Shown one piece after another: positions 10,301 through 20,162 of a DNA stretch of 64,000 bases. The stretch covers positions 62,001 to 126,000 of the forward strand of contig JAVXUO010000939.1 of assembly GCA_033065855.1 (NCBI GenBank). The letters are read 5' to 3'. The notes below the pieces were generated by a model that saw only the letters and a program-made list of their open reading frames with translations, ran no database searches and was not told the origin of the DNA. The position numbers and the translations under genes were made by a program. Each line of letters starts with the position of its first letter. The stretch's first letter is position 1. The DNA comes from Escallonia rubra (lineage: Eukaryota > Streptophyta > Magnoliopsida > Escalloniales > Escalloniaceae).

Positions 10301-12681
10301 GCATGTAAGACGCAGAGGGGGAACACATGAGTGAAAGCTCTAAAAAGTTTACAAGTAAAACTAAATATCAGCCAGACTTTTTATTTACTTCAAGACATGC
10401 CTCGATATCTAGCTGCTAGTGCGGTGATGATTGGCGTAGGCTTAGATTTTGTCGATTTACTGTCCACAAGCTTCATTTGTACAAATCAATAACATCATAA
10501 AGGATTACAGCAATTAATTTTGATATGGACATGAATTAGTAGCAGTGTGGTGGTACTGGTTGGCGATGCCACTTGCAAAAGGGAGAGTGGCTGTTGATAT
10601 ATGATGGTCAAGGAACTGAGGAAGAAGAAACCGAGAGGGAAAAAACATAGATAAATAGAAAAGAAGAGTGACCAAGAGAGACACAAAAGTTGAGTAAACC
10701 ATCCCTGAGTGTATTCAAATTATGAAAAATAAAACTACTTTTTCACTTGCCATTGGTATTGTTGATTGTATGGCCTCACTATATTGCATGGAAAAATATA
10801 GCTTCTCTTTGATGCTTATATAAGAACTGTTATAGCTTGTATTTGTGGGCCTTTGTTGTTGTTAAAACATATATAGGATACTAAAGCTCATATCTTGTCT
10901 GCTGTTGGCATACCCCTGCTAATTCCTAACTTCTAGAAAACTACTAGTTAAGTTGCTTTCTAATATTGTGGTGTTTCTGACTAATTGCAGCTTATTTTTG
11001 TATACGTGGAAATGGACAACGAAGAATTTGGCCGGCCTGTGGCAGAATATTTTGGTATCACCGGAAGTGCTCCACAGGTAGGACTTGTAGTCACCTTTTT
11101 CTCCCCCTTGGGATCAAAAACCATTTCAGTATTTTTTTTTCAACTGTTTCAGGATCAAATGCATTTTAAGCGTTAGGGTTTGTTTAGTGACTAGTTGAAT
11201 CTTGTATATTGTTTACAGACCCTTTGGCCCTTATCTTGAATGGACGTTACAAAACTCAAGGAATGGGCCCTTTTTAATAATTCAGGATGTAAAAGGTTTT
11301 CGAGTTTTATCAAAAAATGCCCACACTACCTTATGACTCATAACGTCCATCCATCGGTAATTGAAATATATGGGAAAAGCCAATGTTTGAAAGGTAGCTA
11401 ATCCTAATTACGACATTTGGGGTAGATCAAATTTTCAGTAGTATACATCTCTGCAGGTTATTGGATACACAGGGACTGATGATGGTAAAAAGTACACGCT
11501 TAATGATGAAGTGACACTTGATAAGATAAAGGTCGTGTTCCTGCTTAACTTGTCTCCCGTGATTTTGTCTTCATCTGCTTTCAGAAAGGCGTAATTGTTG
11601 CTGATTCTCCGTGGTTATATTGTGTTTATACATCAGGCTTTCGGTGAGGATTTCATCGAAGACAAGCTTAAACCTTTCTATAAGTCAGATCCACTTCCCG
11701 AGACCGTGAGTTATTGACATCTTTCTTAAGCTATTTGATCTGTTGCTGTACTCTGCTAATGAAACTTTCATACACCGATTGACACAGAATGATGATGGGG
11801 ACGTGAAGATGGTTGTTGGAAACAATTTTGATGAAATTGTTTTGGATGAATCAAAAGATGTTCTTCTTGAGGTGCCGATTGAACCACTAATATTTTGTTT
11901 CCCCTAGGTTTTCTAGTTCAGTGGGGCTCATTCTCTATATAACTACAGATCTATGCGCCATGGTGTGGACACTGTCAAGCTCTGGAACCAACATTCAACA
12001 AGCTTGCCAAACATTTACGTGGCATTGAGTCGCTTGTTATAGCCAAAATGGACGGAACCACAAATGAACACCCCAGGGCAAAGGTAAGTTCATCTACTGG
12101 CTGGTGTTTCTAAATATCTTGATCTCTGCTGGATTCGTTATCTTGGACGTGCCAACTCCATGGGGTTTGTTATGGTATAATCGTCTGTGGATTAAGGTGT
12201 CTAACGTCCCACAAACTTAGGTCCAAATCTTTTTTTTTTTTCTCTGATTGCCCTAGCAAGAATAAATGAATTACCAGCCTTGCCATTCTTGTTCTTGGTG
12301 GGAAAGCTGAACAGGAAGTCATTTAAGCAGCAAGCTGTCTTGTGGTTTTTGCAGGCTGATGGGTTCCCTACACTAGTCTTCTTCCCAGCAGGCAATAAAA
12401 GCTTAGATCCAGTAAGTCGTACTTGAAATAATCCAGTTTGGTGTGTCTTTCTCTTATCTGCAAATTCCTTGCTTTTGCAAAGTAGAATAGATTTAGTAGC
12501 GTGCACTGCATTATTGCAGATTATTGTAGACGCAGATCGGACAGTGGTGGCATTTTATAAATTCCTGAAGAAACACGCAGCCATCCCTTTCAAGCTCCAG
12601 AAACCAGGTATATCTCCATCATCTGAGGGCTCCGGTGCCAAAGAAGGCAGTAAAAGTGGTGATATGAAGGACGAATTATGA
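1313..12681 (+). CDS. PDIL1-4: Protein disulfide isomerase, PDIL1-3/1-4 type
   Basis: Oxidises and isomerises disulfides of proteins folding in the ER lumen. Twelve exons fit GT-AG borders and one frame: 1313-1905, 4293-4422, 9111-9276, 9358-9476, 9594-9674, 10991-11077, 11457-11531, 11637-11705, 11788-11871, 11949-12083, 12355-12411, 12520-12681. They give 585 residues, close to the Arabidopsis PDIL1-3 length as I recall it. Visible parts are a hydrophobic signal peptide (about 1-25), a long Asp/Glu-rich stretch (about 27-100) that marks this subgroup, a first thioredoxin domain with C133-G-H-C136, two middle thioredoxin-like domains without catalytic Cys, a second active site C474-G-H-C477, and the ER-retention signal KDEL at the very end. 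The start is the only ATG that gives the signal peptide. Introns 1, 2 and 5 are long and carry repeats. The symbol is uncertain between PDIL1-3 and PDIL1-4. Confidence 0.93.
2395..2990. repeat. Diverged direct repeat pair in PDI intron 1
   Basis: Two segments about 430 bp apart (near 2395-2560 and 2825-2990) share the order: TATTAGCT..., a ...CACTGT...AATACA... block, ...AGTGCCC...TCC.ACTCCATGAC, then a ...TTACCTATTT... block and GTGGGTC-like text. The copies are clearly related but diverged. I cannot assign them to a named transposon family. Confidence 0.55.
3021..3190. repeat. Near-perfect 85-bp tandem duplication
   Basis: An 85-bp unit starting CAATGCCCTCTCCTACATAT runs from 3021 to 3105 and is repeated from 3106 to 3190. 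The copies are identical except in the last three bases. Such low divergence points to a recent duplication or an assembly artefact. It lies in intron 1 of the PDI gene. Confidence 0.92.
4774..5510 (-). mobile_element. LINE ORF2 tail (zf-RVT) remnant
   Basis: On the minus strand two open stretches (5491-5216, then 5115-4774) read like the C-terminal end of a plant L1-type LINE ORF2. A segment with ...FTEFYAIAKDDDAAVAS... and ...YPQDWKLLQ resembles the region before the reverse-transcriptase zinc-binding domain. The next one, ILTLDNLKRG...QQESIVHLLLLFSFCSKA, resembles the zf-RVT core, with several of its usual Cys/His positions lost. Stops and frame changes separate the pieces, so it is dead. 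It sits in intron 2 of the PDI gene, antisense to it. The family call rests on remembered LINE motifs. Confidence 0.6.
5761..5838. repeat. Compound CA/TA/TG/CG microsatellite, palindromic
   Basis: A run of alternating purine-pyrimidine dinucleotides passes from (CA)n through TATATG/TACATA to (TG)n and (CG)n. The left arm GCGCACACACAC... is the approximate inverse complement of the right arm ...GTGTGTGTGTGCGCGCGC, so the whole block is an imperfect inverted repeat. Confidence 0.85.
5885..6810. mobile_element. Long-TIR element, copy 1 (MULE-like)
   Basis: The left arm (about 5938-6105) and the reverse complement of the right arm (about 6650-6800) share blocks in the same order: ATCTCTTTT, GCGTTTTTTTAA, a CCTATAATGG/CATTATAATGG block, ...ACTTTT, TTTGCCCC/TTTTACCCC, then CCGTCC/CCATAATGGGACGG-like text. 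That makes terminal inverted repeats of roughly 150 bp. The interior is low-complexity (CA-rich, TG-rich, poly-C) and has no recognisable transposase. I did not find a clean target duplication. It lies in intron 2 of the PDI gene, and the MULE assignment is an inference from TIR length. Confidence 0.5.
6321..6346. repeat. Poly-C tract with an ambiguous base
   Basis: A single N is followed by about 25 consecutive C residues, flanked by CA- and TG-rich repeats. The true length of this homopolymer in the genome is uncertain. Confidence 0.9.
6860..8110. mobile_element. Long-TIR element, copy 2 (same family)
   Basis: The left end near 6865-7000 (...TGTCAGCGCGATCTAGCAG..., then CGGCCAAAATGGGCTGGACGG) corresponds to the left end of the element at 5885. 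The reverse complement of 8030-8110 matches it as an inverted repeat (CAGATCATG...TTTTTAGG..., a CCTATAATAGGGTGGACG block, ...TTTTGATG...). The interior is rich in GGT/GTG repeats and has no credible coding region. A third left end starts near 8118 (GCTGGTTACTTAGCTTAAGT) and a fragment of the same end recurs near 8800, so this part of PDI intron 2 is a head-to-tail cluster of one family. Confidence 0.5.
8118..8840. mobile_element. Further partial copies of the same TIR family
   Basis: Near 8118 the sequence restarts with ...GGTTACTTAGCTTAAGTTGC and ...GCGCGATGTGG..., followed by a CGTCGTCCACTACATAATG...GTAGACGG palindromic block, as in the two elements to the left. Around 8460-8525 and 8710-8770 are two short GTCGG...CAAGTGTC stretches related to each other. 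A last fragment (GGTAACTTAAGGTAAGTTGC) sits near 8803. No complete boundaries are visible. Confidence 0.4.
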
Positions 12682-12729
12682 AACTTGTACCAGTAATAGG
12701 TCGATTGAGTCGGTTAAAACAGGCATAGG

Positions 12730-13010
12730 TACATGAATTTAGTGTATGACCGAGAAAAGAGTGTTAAAAGGTCTACCGACCTTCAAGTTTTGTAACTTAA
12801 CTATATCTAAATTGTGCAAAAAGAATTTAACAAAGATGTTTACCCGTTCACTGTCAGCTAAGGGGAGAGCTTTTAGATTTAGCGTGCGTCGAACCGTCTT
12901 AGAATAGTCGAAATTGCAATTCATATGACCCGTCGGTACGAGGATTCAAACTTGGGATCTTGACGTCAATCCTCAAGATCCTTTGTTACATCACCACGTC
13001 TTACCAGATT
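12730..13010 (-). mobile_element. SINE-like tRNA-derived remnant
   Basis: Read on the minus strand, AAGTTTGAATCCTCGTACCG (about 12936-12955) resembles a pol III B box (GGTTCGAATCC) with two changes. An A-box-like GTGGTGATGTAAC lies about 50 bp upstream. The body that follows runs toward 12730 without coding potential. No target duplication was found, so the limits are approximate. Confidence 0.3.
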
Positions 13011-15774
13011 TGAAATGAAAACGGCGCTCCAGAAATTGTGATTTCTTTCAATATGATGTTTCTTGCACTCGCACCGTGAACTGGTATATGAAAGATATGT
13101 GGGGGTTAATTTGTTGGTAAACCAGAGAAAGATGAAAACATCTCAACGTTGTTGTTTGCATGTCGGTCTCCTTCTAATTATTTCTTTAAGTCAAACTTTT
13201 CACAACAGCCTAGACATTGCTTTCATGTTATCTGGCCAATTCACAGCTGATCTAACCCAAATATTTTACTGGTTCCCGCCAACACACTTTTCTATTGTGC
13301 CTTTGACACGTGGCAGCGCACGAGACTTTGCACCAGTGATATTTTTCTTTAAGCACTAAGGCCCAATTTGACAATGCCTTTAAGAGTTTTATAAGTGCTT
13401 TTAGATTTCAAAAATATGTGAGCTAGTGTTTGACAAAATTTTAGAATTTCAGCTTAATTGTGATGGTGGTCCCTTTTTAAAAAAAAGGCGGCTAATTAAG
13501 GTGGCTTTATAGGTGGTAAAGAAAGAAGTAAAATGTGTTTAAAAACTCCGTTTTTAAAAACTGAAGAGGAAAATTTTAATAGGCCCTAGTGTTTGACAAT
13601 AATAATTGATTTTGTGTTCTATGGTCTAAAAATCTGTGTTTTAGCGTAATTAATTTTACCCTTACCAATTATGTAAAAGTAAGATCGGTAAAAGAATCCC
13701 AAGTAAATTGAAGAGAACTTTTAATGCTCAGATTTTAAGATTTGTGACAAAGAACCAACTAGAGTTTACTTTTTTTTTTTTTTTTTTGTTAATAAGAGAA
13801 TAGTTTTGATAATTAAAAATGTTACAGCATGTAATTGGTATAGATATTAAAGTTGAAGCTGAGAGGAAGTTAATATTTAATTTTTTACTTTAATATAATT
13901 CCACACACATTTTTACGTAAAATATCCCTCTTTTAATTTTCTATCATTTTTATATATGAGTATCTTTTATTTCTCTTATTGGTGACCTTTATTAATACAA
14001 ATCTCCTAGACTCTCCTAACCTTTTGTTTTATTTCCTTTTGTTTTATTTCCTTTTGTTTATGTTATTTTGTAAGCACTCAAAACTGTTTGTGGGTGTACC
14101 ATGACAAGCATAGTCATGACCTATTATGTATAGCCGACATGGCTATTTATGTAACCTTTATATTTCAATGCAATTCTCTTTCTACCAAAAAAAAAAATCT
14201 TAAAATGCGCTATTATTATTATTATTATTTGTGTCATTATTCAGAAGATACTATTTCTACCATTTTATTCTAATTCACTTATGCATTTGTTAGTACTACT
14301 TTGTTATTATTATTAGGCACGTAAGTAAGAGCTTAATGAATATCTTGCATGTTGTTGTTGCTGCTCCTATTCACAACACACAAAAATAAAACTAGAGGAG
14401 AATATTATTTATCATGCTTTATAGTACTCCAATCATAAAACTTATCATCACTTCATCTATTATATTATATTATAAAAGCGTCAAACTTTAAACTATAGTG
14501 TGTGTGTGACAACATTGTAGTTTTTAATTTTTTAAGAAATAAAAATCAAAACTAGTAATGATTTTTTTTTTGAAAAAAAAAAAAAAGTAGATTTTTGATA
14601 GATCAGTTTTGGTATTTTCCTGTTTCTATTCCTTTTAAGAGGGTTTTAATTTCCTTCATTTTCTTTCTTCCCCAAAACACAGTTTTCATTACCACTAATC
14701 AATACCATCACGCCACAGTATTATCGTCGCCTATAGCCAGTAACCATCACCCATCACGACCAACTGCCAAAATCACGACAGAATTACCGCTACCCAAAAG
14801 CCAGATACGATGAGATCGACGGCTGTGTATAGACGATGTCGACGGCATTGGTGAGACATCGTCGACGAATGGGTGGTTGGGAGTGGTGAAATCGACGGCG
14901 ACGAGGTTGATTGATGGTGATAGTGATGTTGTCGACTTTGATCGATCGTCGGCAGTTATGGTAGTGTGTTTGATGGTTAAGATGGTGGTGGTGGTGGTGC
15001 TTGGTGGTTAAGATGGTGGTTGTTGTGTTATCCGCTTGGTTGATGCGACGCAACGATGGAGCAGATTCTTGCGGTGGCAATTGCGGTGGGGTGGTGCCGG
15101 TGATGCAGATCTGCCGGTGGCAACGACTGGAATGTGGCAACAATGTAAGAGATATGTTTGTGTGACATCGATAGGGAGGTGACGGCGGGGCAAATCTATG
15201 GTGGCGCGACAGTGGGGTGACAAAGGTGGGGTGGTTAGGGCGACAGCGGGGAGGTGACGGTGGTTGTCTACTAGCGGTAGTGATAGTGAAGGCTTAGAGG
15301 GTAAGTAGTGGAAGTAGTGAAAGTGATGAAATGAAATGAGTTTTTTAAAATGTGAATATCAAATTGCTTCTAATTAATGAAGTTTGATGGTTAGATTCTT
15401 AAAACAAAAACCAAAATTTCAAGATGGAGTAAGAAAGAAAACTGTTTGTCAAACAGATTCTTTTTCTTCAGTTTACAAAATTTGAGAAAAATGAAAAACA
15501 AAAATTATGTTAAATCGTAACGAAAGCTTACATGTCGATGAATAGCGATGAATCTCTAATGGAGTATCAAAATGTGTGTTAAACCTGAGTAAATCAGGAT
15601 TTCTACTGCACATTAGTGGAGAATCCTGCTGCCTCTAAGGAGTAAAGATACACATTAGAGACAGTTGACCCCCCTCCCCCCCAAGTTAACTTGAATTCAA
15701 ATTCAAAATCTAACACTTTATACTTTTACCTTCTCTCTGAAGCTATCTCTCTGTCTTCCCTTAATACTATAATA

Positions 15775-15804
15775 CTAATGCTAATGCTAATGCTAATGCT
15801 AATG
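15775..15804. repeat. (CTAATG)5 microsatellite
   Basis: Five perfect CTAATG hexamers lie about 205 bp upstream of the AGP-like start codon. Confidence 0.95.
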
Positions 15805-16008
15805 AAATCGGCCGGCTCCGTTTCCATCTCCCTCACGCCACCACCCCCCCTCCCTCCCTCCCTTAAATATCGGCACGTTCTCTCCTCCTTTCCCCTCTTC
15901 TACTCTCTCTCTCTCCAGTCCCCCCCACCCGCGGTTAGATCTCTCTTCTCCCTTAATAAATAAACCCTAAAGACCGTCCCAACTCCCTCTAACACACACC
16001 CCCTACCA

Positions 16009-16520
16009 ATGGCCTACCTCCACACCCTCTCCCTCCTCCCTCTCCTCTCCCTCCTCCTCCTCCTCCCACAATGTACCCTCTCCGCCGTTCCCCCCAGTCG
16101 CCGCCACCGGGTCCCTCCCCCCAACCCGCCGCCGCCGACTCGGCCTCGCCTCCGCCACTCCCCACCGACTCCCCCTCCCCCTCACCCTCCCCCGCTACTC
16201 CGCTCCACCATTCTCCACCCGCTCCTCCGCCCTCAGATCTGTCTCCCGCTCCCTCTCCGGCAACGTCGCCGGGAAAATCCCCCACTCCGGCTCCGGCTCC
16301 GGTCGTCGCTAGTGACATCAACCACAATGTGCATCCCGATCTCGAAGAATCGGCGAAGGGATCCTCCGGCGGGCTGAAGGGCGGGCAGAAGGCCGGGATC
16401 GCGCTCGGGGTGCTGATCGGCGCGTGCGTGGTGGGGCTTGTAGGCGTGCTCTACAAGAAGCGGCAGCAGAACATACGGCGGTCTGAGTTCGGGTACGCCG
16501 CCAGGAGAGAGATTCTCTAG
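16009..16520 (+). pseudogene. AGP-like/hydroxyproline-rich membrane protein, frameshifted
   Basis: Single-exon gene for a small cell-surface proteoglycan-type protein. The first ATG (16009) gives a Leu-rich signal peptide of about 25 residues ending near LSAV. A Pro/Ser/Ala-rich region with many SP, AP and PPP motifs suited to arabinogalactan modification follows, then GG(L)KGGQKAGIALGVLIG and a hydrophobic membrane span, then a basic tail KKRQQNIRRS and a final ARREIL before TAG at 16518. The signal peptide is in one frame and everything after the run of six C (16090-16095) is in the next, so as written the product would shift into an unrelated Pro/Arg-rich frame. Frame and composition agree on both sides of the C run, so one base is missing there. 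Either the base is a sequencing/assembly error and the gene is good, or this allele is broken. The C-terminal region resembles a plant AGP-like family that I recognise but cannot name exactly. Confidence 0.75.
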
Positions 16521-17056
16521 ATACGGTCTGCATTTTAGACGCAATACGTAAGCTAGTGGGTATATTACGGTAATATAGGAGTCTCGTAATGAGTTTGGGG
16601 GCATATGTTGATTTGATTTGTTTCATTCTTTAGTACTCTCTGATAATAATTTCGATCTACTCTCAGTTTTCTTCAGGATACGGCTTGTTTGATATTCTTG
16701 GAAGTTACTAGTATTAATTGTTCTCTTGGAATTTGCCTCATCAATAACTATAAGTGATTGGTTAGAGCTTAGAAAAGCTTAATGAGTCATTATGATGATG
16801 GCTGGCCTTAATTGGCTCATCTATTTTATACACTTGGTCATGAATTGAGTAAAATAAGAATGGTCTTTTGCTAATTCCCAACACCCTTTTCATTCTGATT
16901 TGTGATGGTAAATTATGTTCATTCTCCCAAGTATGTAATACTATTAATTTTCCTAATGTTTAATCGTAGTTTTTTTTAGCACTGATCTGATACCATGTCT
17001 GACTAAATTCCTTATTTTCATGGTAAAAGAGGGTAACAAAGTCTCCTTACTAAGGG

Positions 17057-17146
17057 TAATCTGTAAGCATTTGCCATAACAAGTTACTTAATAATTTTGG
17101 CTAATCAGTAAGCATTTGCCATAACAAGTTATTAAATAAATTTGGC
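17057..17146. repeat. 45-bp tandem duplication
   Basis: The segment TAATCTGTAAGCATTTGCCA... (17057) is repeated from 17102 with a few substitutions, followed in both copies by ATAACAAGTTA and a TTTGGC ending. Confidence 0.85.
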
Positions 17147-17255
17147 TTTGGTTGCAGTGATGGTGTTGCGTAACGTTTCTCTAATTTAATTTTCTTTCGT
17201 CAGTGTTAACTTATTTTGAAACGTTGAAATCCTGGTCTAAACATAAGAGAGCTTA

Positions 17256-17300
17256 AGGTCCCGTACGCTTGAAAACAAATATGGTAAGCGTACGGGACCT
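17256..17300. repeat. Perfect 15-bp-stem inverted repeat
   Basis: AGGTCCCGTACGCTT at 17256-17270 is the exact reverse complement of 17286-17300, with a 15-nt spacer. The arms are GC-rich in an AT-rich neighbourhood. No T-run or coding gene lies close enough to make a terminator reading natural. Confidence 0.9.
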
Positions 17301-18371
17301 AAACTTCTCAAATTGCCTATTGCTTTGCAAGGGTGCGACGAACCAATATCTTTGCTGCTCAAAAATGTTGATTTGGTTTCATTACGTACACACTTTATTT
17401 TCTGAAAAGGTTAATAATCCTAGCAATAATATAAGACTTCAACCATGCTCAGGCTCAGAAAGGCAAGTAACGTACACACTCACTTTTATTACTTCAACAG
17501 GAGCGTTAGTTGAATGCAAGTTTTAAAGTAGTGAGTTCAATATGGTGTTGTGATGGGGTGGTGGTGTCATTACCGCAGTGGGAGTGACAGTGGTGCGACT
17601 CCTTTTTGGTGAGTTGGTTGATTTGTGACATTTCAGCACACAATTTGGTTGTTTCCCCAAATATTTTCTGTGATTGGCAAATATAATGAAATCCGTGGGT
17701 GGAGGTTAAACAATCTCAAGGTATTCTTTCTTATGTGGAAAAGGCTATCCTCCCCCCCAAGGACCTTTGTTGAACCAATAAAAAAGGAGGAAAAAAACTT
17801 GACAACAAACTACTTCAATGCAGCAAAATGGCCTGAAAAAGTGTCATGTGTACATTTCTTTTGTCACTTTTTAATGAGACAATCACGTTACAAACCCCAA
17901 AAATTTTAACTTGTGGTTGCATCCCACAATCATCAACTTTGTCACTAGCCTGACGCCGCATTCGATCAACATTACCTTTTGTCGCAATTTGTTCCGCTCC
18001 ATCGGAGAGTACATTCCCCCTTATTTCCACTTGCTCCTTTAATTTTGTCTCCCCGAAAGAGAGTATGTGGGTTGAAGATTTAGGTTGCGCGATGGTAGCG
18101 ACTGGCACTGTCCAGTGGTGGTTTGGAATGCTATGGCGTGAAGGTGGCGGATCTGGACGGATCAGGGGTTCTAGGTTGCAATCACTATACGTCCAAATGT
18201 GCTGTTGCGTAGAGTATTTCGGGGTGGCGGTGAGCGCTAGTGGTGGAGGTCATGGTGGTGGTTTTGGTAGTTAAAATGATAGGCTGCGGTGGTGGTTGAC
18301 GGCGGTGAAGGAGGAGGGGTCAAGATAGAAACAAATATAAGTTATGGGTGTTTGAAGTGTAATATTCTGCA

Positions 18372-18377
<6 letters not shown>

Positions 18378-18404
<27 letters not shown>
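18378..18404. repeat. (GA)13 microsatellite
   Basis: Uninterrupted GA dinucleotides of 27 bases between the AGP-like gene and HDS. Confidence 0.95.
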
Positions 18405-18409
<5 letters not shown>

Positions 18410-18738
18410 AATGTGTGGTATCGGTGTTATGTACCTACTAGTGCTTGATCATTCATTCCAGGTTGGATTGAGACCAACAGTCAGATGATGATGATGGGGG
18501 CATCAACAGCATCAATGCAACCCAACGATAAAAAAGTAACATCTCACCAACATTTTGTCATCTCTGCAGAAGATGCATGCTAGGCTAGCTAGCTATGTTG
18601 ATTTTGGCATTGCCGATACTGTGCCTTTTTTTTTATTATTATTTCTTTTGTTTGTTTCTTATCTTTGTCCGGCTCTTGTGTTGGTGCTCTCTCTTTTTGC
18701 CCTTCCCTTAGCATTTGCCATTTGTTAGTTTATTATTA

Positions 18739-19126
18739 GTATGTTTGGACGACATATTTTAACTTAGAATCTTAAATTTGACTGAGGATTTAAAAGTAAT
18801 CTCATAATTGGTAGCTACAAAATATATTTTGTAAAATTCTACAAAGGATTCGATTTTGGGAGAAAATTCTATGTTGAAATAATCATCTTATACTAGTTTT
18901 TTTCAAATTCATAGGAGAACTAGCGTTTACAATTTAAGTTTTTTCTTACTACTACTTTTCTAACCATTCAACAACCCCCCCCCCCTCTCATCCTAGCCAT
19001 CGACTGTACATCTTTTGTTTCGGCAATTGCAAATTCTGAAATTTCAAAATGCAAGGATCTTAATATGAAGGGATTTCAAACCTTATACTCCCGAATTTTT
19101 TTAAATTCTTTCATACAAACACACTC
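18739..19126. mobile_element. Tourist-like MITE candidate
   Basis: The left end GTATGTTTGGACGA and the reverse complement of the right end GAGTGTGTTTGTATGA form imperfect terminal inverted repeats. TTA flanks both sides (18736-18738 and 19127-19129), which fits the 3-bp target duplication of PIF/Harbinger MITEs. The element is 388 bp, AT-rich and non-coding. Confidence 0.5.
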
Positions 19127-20162
19127 TTAAGTAGATTGGATGGTGAAGTAGGTAGTTCTTACGTGGTTTAAGACTCAAAATAGTTATTTGATTGGTAAAA
19201 ACAGTCAATAAGAACGTTCCTGTTGTATCTCCAGAGGGATAAGGATCTTCGGTTTTAACAACTTAGTAATAAAAGATTGCTACTAAAAATATAATTTAGG
19301 GTAACAATCTTTTGTCGCTAATCTACTTAACAATACTTTTTTTATTACAGGAGAGATGCTCTGTAGCAAAAGATTCCAGTCCTTCTATAGGAAGGTCAGT
19401 GAATTTTTTGCCAGGCGATAACATGTAACAGACTCTTGTTTCTTGTATCTTGCAATTTCTCTCAAGTGCTAATCAGGGTTGCCTGCCACATCCAAACAAT
19501 TTGGTTTAGGTGGTCAAGTTACATGCCAGCTTGTTAGTTTTCAATGCAAAAGCAACTAGTTAAACTAAGCACTTTTCGCAGAAGCCAATCATTGTGGCTT
19601 CTTGCTACTTAAAAGGTTAACGTTCATACTGTTGTTGACCTCTTGCTTTTAATGAATATCAAACCTTCATTAACCTGAAACCTACATAAAGTTCTGGTGG
19701 AGCGATGTGTCAGATATGGGTTTGGACAGTAGAACAGAATGCCTTAAGGAAAAGCCACTTATGTGAAAACTGGAGCTTTTCTCAGTAAATAAATAATACT
19801 GTTTACACTAACCAAAGGAAGCGATTCTTAAGGCTCTCTCTCGGTGAAGATACATTATTGCTGTATTTATGTAACCAAACTTTATAGCCAATTCCACTGC
19901 ATTTACCCAGGAAAACTACTTTCTTTCTCATTGACAAAGTTTACAATGTCACATGTATACTACTGGAACAACAGGGTGCGCGCGCTCGCGGATTACAATG
20001 TGTAACAGCTCTATGGAAGACAAACTCCCTAAACTGTACTTCTAGTTGCTGTGCTTTAATCTCAGTTGTGGAGGTACCCATATACAAACGATAGTAGAAA
20101 GATCTTCATTTTGACTGCTAGCTCTCCTTATTCCCGTTCGCAAACCCACAGTCGGCATGATC

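Larger units (their letters stand above)
12682..16008. other. Intergenic region, PDI to AGP gene
   Basis: The first few hundred bases should hold the PDI 3'UTR. A SINE-like piece lies at about 12730-13010. From 13370 to 15480 the DNA is AT-rich with GGT/GTG-rich blocks (14820-15300). TTGACAA-type text near 13375, 13430 and 13590 and an inverted TTTGTCAAAC near 15444 hint at a degraded TIR element whose edges I cannot fix. The open frames here, including 13063-13359, do not resemble known proteins. The last 350 bp are CT-rich and pyrimidine-biased, as expected for the promoter and leader of the AGP-like gene. Confidence 0.5.
16521..20162. other. Intergenic region between convergent AGP and HDS genes
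   Basis: The AGP-like gene reads rightward and HDS leftward, so both 3'UTRs lie here. Recognisable contents are a 45-bp tandem duplication (17057-17146), a perfect 15-bp-stem inverted repeat (17256-17300), a GA microsatellite (18378-18404) and a Tourist-like MITE candidate (18739-19126). GGT/GTG-rich stretches occur at 18060-18310. The remaining open frames look like chance. Confidence 0.55.

Noticed and set aside
13063-13359. 98-residue plus-strand frame downstream of PDI
   Set aside because: No recognisable motif, no splice or regulatory support, and lies in decayed intergenic DNA.
13366-15480. Single large TIR element between PDI and AGP
   Set aside because: TTGACAA-type text occurs at both sides but I could not find consistent ends or a target duplication.
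16233-16604. Antisense frames across the AGP-like gene
   Set aside because: Pro/Arg-rich shadows of a Pro-codon-rich coding region; the sense strand has the signal peptide and membrane span.
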